A DNA stretch of 64,000 nt. Origin: CAYFVU01 sp964346645. GTDB taxonomy: Bacteria; Spirochaetota; Spirochaetia; DSM-16054; Sediminispirochaetaceae. Below the pieces are notes generated by a model. That model saw only the letters and a program-made list of their open reading frames with translations, was not told the DNA's origin and made no database searches. Made by a program: the position numbers and the translations under genes. Location of the stretch: assembly GCA_964346645.1 (NCBI GenBank), contig CAYFVU010000002.1, positions 14,394 through 78,393 of the forward strand, read 5' to 3'. Shown in pieces: positions 51,107 to 58,413 of the stretch (position 1 is the first letter of the stretch; each line of letters begins with the position of its first letter).

Positions 51107-52429
51107 TCAGCGGCGTTTCTTCAATTTCTTGTAGTAGAGGTAGCGCAGCCGCTCGAGCCCCCGGTAGAGGGCGTAGCCGAGGGGTGAGATCGGGTAGTCG
51201 ATGCAGCCGGGCCTGTGGATGATGCGGCCGCCGAAACCGGTCTTGAATCGATAGAGCCCGTGCATCGGGTGCGAGGGGTCGTCGGCGGGAGGTATGCCGA
51301 AGAGGTCGTAACAGCACGCTCCCTGCTCTTTCGCCAGCCTGATCGCCTCCCACTGCACCGCGTAACTTGCCATGAGATTTCTCTTATAGTTCGAGCCCGC
51401 CCCGTACATGTAGGTGGCGGTGTCTCCGTAGACGGAAACTACGATGCCTGCGAGCAGGTCCCCCTCGTGTTCTGCGGTAATGAGGTAGAGGCGAGAGTCG
51501 GGGCCGCCGGAATCCGAGGCGCCGCGGTCCGTGCCATCCCGGTCCGTGCCGCCGGAATCCGAGGCGCCGGCTTCGTCCTCCTTCCGACCTTCGGNNNNNN
51601 NNNNNNNNNNNNNNNNNNNNNNNNNNNNNNNNNNNNNNNNNNNNNNNNNNNNNNNNNNNNNNNNNNNNNNNNNNNNNNNNNNNNNNNNNNNNNNGCCGCC
51701 GGAATCCGAGGCGCCGGCTTCGTCCTCCTTCCGACCTTCGGCCACCCTCCCCTGTTTCACCGCGAGCTCGAAGAGACGCCGGTAATACTCCTGCGAGTGA
51801 ATGGCGATGCCGTCCCGCTCGGCGGTCTCCTCGTAGAGTGCGTACCAGCGGGAGAGCATCTCATCCAGCGCTTCCTCGGCGCGGTATATCCTCGTACGAA
51901 CCCCCTTCTTTCCGGCTAAGCGGATGTTGTAGCGGGTCTTTCGCTTCATCCTCCCCAAGATCTCTTCCTCCGAGGCATCGATGTCGAGGATCACCGTGCT
52001 CGGCGGCTGAATGTCGTAGAGAGCCTTGCGGAAGGGGAGCTCGAGGCGGAAACCGTGGCTTGCGCTCATCTCCCACGGGAGGTCGTAGCGGATAAAGAGG
52101 GTGCCGCGGGGAAGCTCTCCCGCGAGATCGATGGAGAGGGCGAGGAGCCTATCGTTTCTCTCTTGAGGCGGGAGGGAAGCCCATCCGATCAGCCCGTGGG
52201 GGATGTAGGCGATCGACTTTCCGAGCGCAAGAGGGCGGTAGAGTACGAGCAACGGCTCTTCCCGCCCGAGAACGAAGGCACTGGCGCGCCAGCCGAACTC
52301 CTCCTTCAACATAGCCCAGAGTGGACTCTGCAAGAGGGTCGAAGCGCGGGGCAATTCGGAAATGCATACGGGTTGGAGACCTAGCCCATCCGAACCGCCG
52401 TGCGACGCGGCGGGATCTGCCTCGGTCAT
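51107..52429 (-). CDS. FemX-like aminoacyltransferase, interrupted by an assembly gap
   Basis: With the 47-base gap flanks merged, 391 residues; the reading frame is the same on both sides. The family shows as SPLWAMLKEEFGWRASAFVL, RMKRKTRYNIRLAGKKGVR, MYGAGSNYKRNLMASYAVQW and KTGFGGRIIHRPG. It transfers an amino acid from aminoacyl-tRNA to the peptidoglycan stem, usually lipid II. The region near residues 245-285 is a degenerate GASDSGG/TDR repeat holding the gap. It starts eight bases after metG ends, on the same strand. Confidence 0.85.
   Translation of the reverse strand: MTEADPAASHGGSDGLGLQPVCISELPRASTLLQSPLWAMLKEEFGWRASAFVLGREEPLLVLYRPLALGKSIAYIPHGLIGWASLPPQERNDRLLALSIDLAGELPRGTLFIRYDLPWEMSASHGFRLELPFRKALYDIQPPSTVILDIDASEEEILGRMKRKTRYNIRLAGKKGVRTRIYRAEEALDEMLSRWYALYEETAERDGIAIHSQEYYRRLFELAVKQGRVAEGRKEDEAGASDSGGXXXXXXXXXXXXXXXXXXXXXXXXXXXXXXXXXXEGRKEDEAGASDSGGTDRDGTDRGASDSGGPDSRLYLITAEHEGDLLAGIVVSVYGDTATYMYGAGSNYKRNLMASYAVQWEAIRLAKEQGACCYDLFGIPPADDPSHPMHGLYRFKTGFGGRIIHRPGCIDYPISPLGYALYRGLERLRYLYYKKLKKRR
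51548..51741. repeat. 47-base direct copies flanking the second N gap
   Basis: Positions 51548-51594 and 51695-51741 are identical over 47 bases and touch the gap, inside a repeat-rich part of the FemX-like gene. Confidence 0.85.
51595..51694. other. Assembly gap (100 N)
   Basis: Exactly 100 N within the FemX-like gene; a placeholder length. Confidence 0.99.
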
Positions 52430-52437
52430 CGGCGCAG

Positions 52438-54669
52438 CTAACCGACCTTCCCGTCGCGTATGGTCGAGGTCGTTACCGGCTTGCCGTTCACGGTGAGCGC
52501 TTGGTCTCCGACCATAACGGTGTGATCCTTGACCATCATCGGGAGCTTGAAGAAGTCGTCGATCTTGAGCTTCTTCGGCGTCTCCTCAGGAATATCATAT
52601 CCCTCGACTCCGACCCGAGTGCCGGGCTCGACTCCGGGCAGATCGAGCACCTCGATGAACTCGTGCTCCTCTTCTCCCTCTTTCTCCGCGGCGAGCAGCA
52701 TGCCCTGGCTCTTGACTCCGCGCAGCTTTGCCGGCTTGAGGTTGTAGACGAGGATGATCCGCTTTCCCTGCAGCTCCTCCGCCTCGTAGAAGGGGACGAG
52801 CCCGGAGACGATGGTGCGCTCCTCGCCGTTTCCCACATCTATGGTCTCGACGTAGAGCTTATCGGCCTCCGGATGACGTTCGACATTGGTGATTTCGGCG
52901 ACTCGGAGATCCACCCGGGCGGCGAAGCTCTCCTCTAGGCTCTGCTCCTCTTCCGGTTTCTCGTTCGATCCATTCTGTTCCTTTGCCTGCTGTTCTTCCA
53001 TCTTCTGCTTCTCCTCGCGCTCTTTCTGACTTCCTGAAAAACGTTCGCGCATCTCTTTTATCGTCTCGTCCTCGATCATAGAGAATAGGATGTCCGGTTT
53101 TTTCACATGCACTACTCCTTCGAACGAGCCGATATCACGCCAAGTGGCGTTCGGCTGACCGAAGAAATCGAGGATCCTCCTCGAGGTCTGCGGGATGTAG
53201 GGTTCTACCATGACGCCGAGATCGCGCACCAGGTAGAGGAGCTGACGCAGCAGCGTCGCCGCCGCCTCAGGATCCTCCTTGCGGGTCCTCCAGGGCTCTC
53301 CGGCCTGAAAGGCACGGTTGCCGTAGGAGGAGAGGGCGAAGATCTTCCTGAATGCCTCGCGCAGCTCCGCTCGCTCGAGCAGAGCGGAGATCTCCTCCTC
53401 CTGCGCCTTCACCTCTTCTACGAACTGCTTCTCCGGCTCGCCCTGCGGGACCTCGCCGTTGTAGAACCTGTTGACGAAGGTGAGGGTTCGGTTGACCAAG
53501 TTGGAGAGATTGCCGATCAGCTCTCCGTTGACCTTCTCCTGAAAATCGTCCCAGGTAAAGACCGCGTCGGCCTTCTCCGGTCGGTTGTAGTAGATGTAGA
53601 AGCGCCACACATCGGCGGGTATCCCCGTCTCGAGGGCATCTGTACCGAATACGCCGATCCCCTTGCTCTTGGAAAACTTGCCGCTCTCGTAGTTGAGATA
53701 CTCCGTCGACGACATGTGGTGTAGCAGGGTCCAGTTGTCTCCCGAGGCGATGAGTGATGAGGGAAATATGACGGTGTGAAACGGGATGTTGTCCTTGCCG
53801 ATAAACTGGAAGAGCCGCACTTCCTCCGGATCCTTCCACCAGCTCTCCCACTCGTCGGTGTGGTTCGCGGTAATGGAGATGTAGCCGATAGGGGCGTCGA
53901 ACCATACGTAGAAGACCTTGTCCTCGTAGCCCTCCTTCGGGACGGAAATGCCCCACTTCAGATCCCTGGTGATACAGCGCTGGTGCAGCCCGTCGCGGAT
54001 CCAGCTTTTGGTCATCTGAATGGCGTTGCGGGCCCAGAAGCCTTCGACCGAGGCTCGGTCCATCCACTCCTGCAGTTTCGGCAGTATCTCCGGCAGGTCG
54101 AGGTAGAGGTGGTTGGACTCCCGCACCACTGGGCGCTCGCCGCAGATGCCGCACTTCGGCTCGATCAGCTCGGTCGGTTCGAGAAGCTTGCCGCAGCTCT
54201 CGCACTGATCTCCGCGTGCATCCTCGTACCCGCAGTGAGGGCAGGTACCACGTACGTAGCGGTCGGCGAGATACCTGTCGCAGGACTTGCAGTAGAGCTG
54301 CTCGATGGTCGCCTCGTTTATGTAGCCGGCGGCATCGGCCTTCTTGAAGATGTCCTGCACGATCTCCGTCTGCCACTTGGTGGAGGTGCGTCCGAAGCGA
54401 TCGAACGAGATGTCGAACCATCGGTAAATCTCGTCGTGGACCTTGTAGTAGCGGTCGCACAGCTCCTTGGGACTTATTCCCTCCTCGATCGCCTTCGTCT
54501 CGGTAGCGGTGCCGTACTCATCGGTTCCGCAGATGTAGAGGGTGTCGTAGCCTCTGCTCCTGCAGAAACGGGCGAAGACATCCGCCGACAGCACCTGGAT
54601 GAGATTGCCGAGGTGGGGGATATTGTTCACGTAGGGAAGGGCCGAAGTTATAAGACGTCGTTTACTCAT
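52438..54669 (-). CDS. metG: Methionyl-tRNA synthetase
   Basis: 743 residues. The class I motifs are PHLGN (HIGH equivalent, about 18-22) and KFSKSKG (KMSKS equivalent). Cysteine pairs CKSCDRYL, CPHCGYED, CESCGKLL and CGICGERP form the zinc knuckle insert. The anticodon-binding domain follows, then a charged linker, then a C-terminal tRNA-binding EMAP-like domain (RVDLRVAEITNVERHPEADK). It charges tRNA-Met. The ATG at 54669 sits 8 bases after the -10 box with no Shine-Dalgarno. Confidence 0.97.
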   Translation of the reverse strand: MSKRRLITSALPYVNNIPHLGNLIQVLSADVFARFCRSRGYDTLYICGTDEYGTATETKAIEEGISPKELCDRYYKVHDEIYRWFDISFDRFGRTSTKWQTEIVQDIFKKADAAGYINEATIEQLYCKSCDRYLADRYVRGTCPHCGYEDARGDQCESCGKLLEPTELIEPKCGICGERPVVRESNHLYLDLPEILPKLQEWMDRASVEGFWARNAIQMTKSWIRDGLHQRCITRDLKWGISVPKEGYEDKVFYVWFDAPIGYISITANHTDEWESWWKDPEEVRLFQFIGKDNIPFHTVIFPSSLIASGDNWTLLHHMSSTEYLNYESGKFSKSKGIGVFGTDALETGIPADVWRFYIYYNRPEKADAVFTWDDFQEKVNGELIGNLSNLVNRTLTFVNRFYNGEVPQGEPEKQFVEEVKAQEEEISALLERAELREAFRKIFALSSYGNRAFQAGEPWRTRKEDPEAAATLLRQLLYLVRDLGVMVEPYIPQTSRRILDFFGQPNATWRDIGSFEGVVHVKKPDILFSMIEDETIKEMRERFSGSQKEREEKQKMEEQQAKEQNGSNEKPEEEQSLEESFAARVDLRVAEITNVERHPEADKLYVETIDVGNGEERTIVSGLVPFYEAEELQGKRIILVYNLKPAKLRGVKSQGMLLAAEKEGEEEHEFIEVLDLPGVEPGTRVGVEGYDIPEETPKKLKIDDFFKLPMMVKDHTVMVGDQALTVNGKPVTTSTIRDGKVG

Positions 54670-54677
54670 ATCTCGAA

Positions 54678-54707
54678 ACTATAGGCGGACCTTCGCCGTC
54701 GTGTCAA
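54678..54707 (-). promoter_or_regulatory. Promoter of metG
   Basis: TTGACA (54702-54707), an 18-base spacer and TATAGT (54678-54683) on the minus strand, then eight bases and the ATG (54669). A clear leaderless candidate. Confidence 0.7.
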
Positions 54708-54781
54708 CACTGCTGAGCCTTTGCAGTGTCGCCGTCGCAGTGTCGTCGCTACTGCATCCTGCCTATTGTGCCGTGGCTGCC

Positions 54782-55541
54782 CTAATGTGCCGTGGCCNNN
54801 NNNNNNNNNNNNNNNNNNNNNNNNNNNNNNNNNNNNNNNNNNNNNNNNNNNNNNNNNNNNNNNNNNNNNNNNNNNNNNNNNNNNNNNNNNNNNNNNNTGT
54901 GCCGTGGCCACGATCTCCAGTTTTTTCGATGAGGAGAGCCACAGCATGAGCGGGAACTCGACCAGATACACCTCAGGCAGCTCCATGGTCTCGAGCTGCA
55001 CATCGAGCTCTTCCCCGTTCCCGTGAATGGCAAAACGTGGGTCCTCGGGACACAGAGACTTTCCGGCGATCAGCCGGTACTTTGCCGAGGCGAGAAAGGC
55101 CTCTCCCTCGCCATCTGCCGCGTCCTCCGCCTCTTGCTCCGGCAGAGGAATACGCAGAGTGCCGTCGCCGGCCACATGGGGCAACCACGGCAGGGCTTCT
55201 CCGTCGGAAGACTCGGCGCTCCGCCTCAATTCCAACTGAAAGCCGAAGTCGGTGGAGCTGTTGACCGTCGAGTAAACCACCTCCAGACCGTCGGGTAGAT
55301 CCTCTGTAACCTCTGCCTCGCTCAGGTCGAATTCCTCCTCGAGCTCCTCGTCGGTCGTAGGCATGTCCGACCCGCCCATAGAGGCGGCCCACTGAAAAAT
55401 AGCCTTCTCGAGGGTGAGTTTTACGACGGCCATCGGTTCTCCGTCACCGCTCCTGCCGATGTAGTGGAGCACGTCGATGCATCCGGTAAACATGAGAGTC
55501 GCCGTCAGCACGATAATTGCACGTACGAATTTCTTATTCAT
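54782..55541 (-). CDS. Lipoprotein of unknown function, interrupted by an assembly gap
   Basis: With the 12-base flanks of the 100-N gap merged, the frame ends EIVATAH then TAG, giving 215 residues. The signal peptide NKKFVRAIIVLTATLMFTGC contains a lipobox (FTGC), predicting a lipid anchor. The mature protein is acidic (EELEEEFDLSEAEV and EQEAEDAADGEGEAF) and ends with a short hydrophobic run (YLVEFPLMLWLSS). No known domain. The ATG lies seven bases after the -10 box of its promoter. It is immediately upstream of metG on the same strand. Confidence 0.72.
54786..54909. repeat. Short repeats flanking the third N gap
   Basis: TGTGCCGTGGCC ends the left side (54786-54797) and begins the right side (54898-54909). 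Another close copy (TGTGCCGTGGCTGCC) lies just left of it, giving a period of about 19 bases like the repeat at 1237-1290. Confidence 0.6.
54798..54897. other. Assembly gap (100 N)
   Basis: Exactly 100 N at the 3' end of the lipoprotein gene; a placeholder length. Confidence 0.99.
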
Positions 55542-55548
55542 ATTATCA

Positions 55549-55576
55549 ACTATAATGCCGTTCCTCCACGGCGCAA
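55549..55576 (-). promoter_or_regulatory. Promoter of the lipoprotein gene
   Basis: TTGCGC (55571-55576), a 16-base spacer and TATAGT (55549-55554) on the minus strand, then seven bases and the ATG (55541). Predicted leaderless. Confidence 0.5.
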
Positions 55577-55619
55577 GACTTCCGTCCGAGTTTTTCTTTT
55601 TTTTTGCAGGGACAGAATT

Positions 55620-55648
55620 TTGCCCGCAGGGAGGAGGATTGTTATACT
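55620..55648 (+). promoter_or_regulatory. Promoter of the ADP-ribosylglycohydrolase gene
   Basis: TTGCCC (55620-55625), a 17-base spacer and TATACT (55643-55648). The leader of about 24 bases carries GGAGGAGGAG, so this gene has a normal Shine-Dalgarno. Confidence 0.55.
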
Positions 55649-55678
55649 AGAGTAGGCTGAACGTCGGAGGAGGAGAGT

Positions 55679-56554
55679 ATGATAGGAGCATGCGCCGGCG
55701 ATATTATCGGCTCGATCTACGAGGGATATCCCCACAAGAGCAAGGAGTTTCCCCTCTTCGGGCAGGCTGTGCGCTTTACCGACGACACCGTCCTCACCGT
55801 CGCCACCGCCGCGGCGCTGCTCGGAGAGGATCGTGCGAAGTTCGAGAGTGACGAAAAACAAGAGGGACCGCCGTTTCTCCGGAGCCGTGAGGACTACGCA
55901 CGCCTCTACAAGAGGTACGGGCGCGAGAACCCCGGACGCGGGTACGGAGGCGGGTTCCGGAGGTGGCTAAGCTCGGATTCTCTCGAGCCGTACGGGAGCT
56001 TCGGCAACGGCTCGGCTATGCGCGTCTCTCCCGTCGGCGCCGCCGCATCCGATGAGGAGGAGCTGCTCGAGCAGGCCAAACGCAGCGCAGCCGCCAGCCA
56101 CGACCATCCGGAAGGGGTGAAGGGGGCCCAGGCGATCGCCCTCTCGGTGCACCTCGCCCGCCGGGGAGCATCGAAGGAGCAGATACGCGAACGGTTAGAG
56201 GAGCGCTTCGGCTACGACCTGCGCGGTAGCATAGAAGAGCTCCGCCCCGTCTACTCCTTCAACCCGACATGCCAGGGTTCGGTTCCGGAGTCGATTATCT
56301 GTTTCCTCGAGTCGGCCGATTGGGAAGATGCGGTGCGAAACGCCGTCTCCCTCGGCGGGGATGCGGACACCATGGCCGACATGGCCGGCGCGATCGCAGA
56401 AGCCTTTTACGGAGGAGTACCGGGAGAGGTGCGCAGCCGAGTCGAGCAGATCATAGATCCTCCTCTCTGGAATGTGCTGGAACGGTTCTACAGATGCGTC
56501 GGTCTCCCGCTCGATGCCGAAACAGATGAAAGACTAAACGGAGCGGACTCTTGA
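55679..56554 (+). CDS. ADP-ribosylglycohydrolase family protein
   Basis: 291 residues. The DraG-like pattern includes GACAGDIIGSIYEG, FTDDTVLTVATA (metal-binding aspartates, about 36-47), FGNGSAMRVSPVGA, SHDHPEGVKGAQAIALSVHL and GGDADTMADMAGAIAEAFYG. The family removes ADP-ribose from proteins or cleaves related glycosides, using two Mg ions. The target is unknown; no ADP-ribosyltransferase gene is visible. It shares a TTGA overlap with the next gene, so the two are in one operon. Confidence 0.92.
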   Translation: MIGACAGDIIGSIYEGYPHKSKEFPLFGQAVRFTDDTVLTVATAAALLGEDRAKFESDEKQEGPPFLRSREDYARLYKRYGRENPGRGYGGGFRRWLSSDSLEPYGSFGNGSAMRVSPVGAAASDEEELLEQAKRSAAASHDHPEGVKGAQAIALSVHLARRGASKEQIRERLEERFGYDLRGSIEELRPVYSFNPTCQGSVPESIICFLESADWEDAVRNAVSLGGDADTMADMAGAIAEAFYGGVPGEVRSRVEQIIDPPLWNVLERFYRCVGLPLDAETDERLNGADS

Positions 56555-57441
56555 GCATAGGCCCCATCACCCTCCCGCCGTGGCTGCTGATAATCGCCGC
56601 AGCCGTCCTCACGTCCTTCATAGTAGACCAGTTCTACGTGAGGCGAAGCTCTAAGGAGAGCTCTATACTCCTGCGCGATCTGGCTCTCGACGCTTTTCTG
56701 ATCATCGTAATCGTATCCCAGCTCTACCCCGCCATTCACGACCCTTCGATGATATGGCGCGATCCGATCGGCTTCATATATCGTCCGGTTGGAACCACCG
56801 GAGTGGCGGCGGGAGTCGGCGCCTTCCTCCTCTACACGGCCGTACGGCTCCTGCGGCGTCATCCTCTGCCGGGGGGCTTTTTCCGCTACGCCGCGGCCGA
56901 TGCAGGCAGCTTCATTCTCATCTTCGGGCTGATCACACTCCTGTTCCCCCTGTTCAGCAGCCGCAGCCCTTCGGTCGGCTACGAGGTGGCGCAGAACGAT
57001 CTGCGCAGCCGCCTGAGTGCGTTGGAGCTCGAACCGGCGGCGCCGAGGCAGCGCCCCGCCGACCGAAAGGAGATACGCTGGAATGCCGATTACCTCGTGG
57101 TAAACCTATGGGCCACCTGGTGTCCTCCCTGCAGGGGGGAGATCCCGGAGCTGAACGCCTTCTACGAGGAGAGTTCTCGCGAGAGGGTCGAGCTGGTTGC
57201 GGTGAACCTGACGAGAACGGAGAAATCTGTACAGGATGTCTATGATTTCATGGAGAGGCACTCGATGCGCTTTCCCGTGCTCCTCGATCCCCGCAGCCGT
57301 ATCAACTCGCTCATCGACACCGAATCGGTCCCCACTACGGTAGTGGTGGGTCCTGAGGGAGAGATACGTGCCTTTAAAAAAGGCACGGTGAGCCGCGTCT
57401 GGCTGGAGCAACAGACCCGCTCGGTAGAAGCGGCTGAATAA
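56551..57441 (+). CDS. Membrane-anchored thioredoxin-like protein (TlpA type)
   Basis: 296 residues from a TTG that overlaps the previous stop. The N-terminal 140 residues contain about four hydrophobic helices (WLLIIAAAVLTSFIVDQFYV, ALDAFLIIVIVSQLYP and SFILIFGLITLLFPLF). The C-terminal 140 residues form a thioredoxin fold with the redox motif WATWCPPCRGEIPEL and SVPTTVVVGPEGEIRAF. It probably keeps thiols reduced or helps disulfide handling on the outer face of the inner membrane, though topology is uncertain. Co-transcription with an ADP-ribosylglycohydrolase is unusual. Confidence 0.88.
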   Translation: MSIGPITLPPWLLIIAAAVLTSFIVDQFYVRRSSKESSILLRDLALDAFLIIVIVSQLYPAIHDPSMIWRDPIGFIYRPVGTTGVAAGVGAFLLYTAVRLLRRHPLPGGFFRYAAADAGSFILIFGLITLLFPLFSSRSPSVGYEVAQNDLRSRLSALELEPAAPRQRPADRKEIRWNADYLVVNLWATWCPPCRGEIPELNAFYEESSRERVELVAVNLTRTEKSVQDVYDFMERHSMRFPVLLDPRSRINSLIDTESVPTTVVVGPEGEIRAFKKGTVSRVWLEQQTRSVEAAE

Positions 57442-57520
57442 CGGCAGGGAGAGAAGCCGGTACCAGGTAGAGAGGCCGGTACAGAGACCGTACTCACGTC
57501 CTGGTAACGACCGGGCAAAC

Positions 57521-57551
57521 AAAAACCGGAGCGTAGTGTACCCCGGTTTTT
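57521..57551. terminator. Bidirectional terminator between the thioredoxin-like and slyD genes
   Basis: AAAAACCGG (57521-57529) and CCGGTTTTT (57543-57551) form a nine-base stem with A- and T-runs at the two ends, serving both convergent genes. Confidence 0.85.
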
Positions 57552-57613
57552 GCCGCAGTTGCTGCGGCGCCCGCGAGACGAGCTCCTGCCCGCCTCGTCG
57601 GCCGAACAGGCTG

Positions 57614-58099
57614 TCAGCCGTGCTGCTCGCTGCCGTCGTGGACGTGTCCGTGATCGATCTCCTCCTGGGAGGCTTCGCGCACTTCGGAGACGGCGACGTC
57701 GAAGGAGAGTCGCTGACCGGCGAGGGGGTGATTGGCATCGAGGGTCACTTGCTCCCCGTCTACCGATTTTACGGTCAGGATCTGGGTGTGGCCGTCCTGG
57801 CTCTGAGCCTGTACCTGCATACCCTCCTGCACATTGTCGGGATCCTGGAATTTGTCCTTGGTCACCTGGATGATCAACGACTCATCGTAATTACCGTAGC
57901 CCTCTTCGGGCTCCACGGTCACCGATACCTCGTCGCCGGTGGCTTTGCCCTCGAGCGCCTTTTCGAGCCCCGGGATGATGGCGTCACTGCCGTAGACGAA
58001 GGATAGAGGCTCGGAGCCCTGGGAGCTATCGAGTACGTTTCCGTCGTCGTCTTTCAATGTGTAATCAATGCTAACTACCTTTTGCGGTTCAATCTGCAT
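57614..58099 (-). CDS. slyD: FKBP-type peptidyl-prolyl isomerase SlyD
   Basis: 161 residues. The FKBP core is split by the IF (insert-in-flap) domain as in SlyD: VVSIDYTLKDDDGNVLDSS, AIIPGLEKALEGKATGDE and GYGNYDESL are present. The C-terminal metal-binding tail is short, with several His residues (HGHVHDGSEQHG). It folds proteins and can carry nickel in the cytosol. The ATG at 58099 follows AGGAGG. Confidence 0.96.
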   Translation of the reverse strand: MQIEPQKVVSIDYTLKDDDGNVLDSSQGSEPLSFVYGSDAIIPGLEKALEGKATGDEVSVTVEPEEGYGNYDESLIIQVTKDKFQDPDNVQEGMQVQAQSQDGHTQILTVKSVDGEQVTLDANHPLAGQRLSFDVAVSEVREASQEEIDHGHVHDGSEQHG

Positions 58100-58413
58100 A
58101 TTTCCTCCTGATAAAATTCTTCATCCATCGCTCTTTTCGAAATTATAGGTTGATGGGGTGTAGACTCACGGCTGGTAAAAACGAAAAGATTTTCAATGCA
58201 TGTAGCTAAAAATTACTAAAAATAGTCGGAATAGAAAAGGGGTGAGCCTTTACTGTGGAAGAAAATGGGGAAAAAACCGCCGACAACACCCGTAGGTGGA
58301 GCCGGCGGCCTTAAAACCGGGCTATTTTACCCATCTGCGGCGCACATCGCCGTACGAAGGCTCGACGGCCGCTTCCTCCCTTCTCAGATCAACTCAGACA
58401 ATATCAGACAAAA
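58100..58413. promoter_or_regulatory. Non-coding region with slyD promoter and tnaA terminator
   Basis: The 314 bases between slyD and the tryptophanase gene hold a -10 box TATAAT (58142-58147, minus strand) for slyD with no convincing -35 box, an AT-rich stretch to about 58260, and a terminator at 58271-58308. I see no gene in it. Confidence 0.6.
58271..58308 (-). terminator. Rho-independent terminator of the tryptophanase operon
   Basis: On the minus strand CCGCCG pairs with CGGCGG around an inner CACC/GGTG hairpin and is followed by TTTTTT (58271-58276). It lies 106 bases downstream of the tryptophanase stop. Confidence 0.8.
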
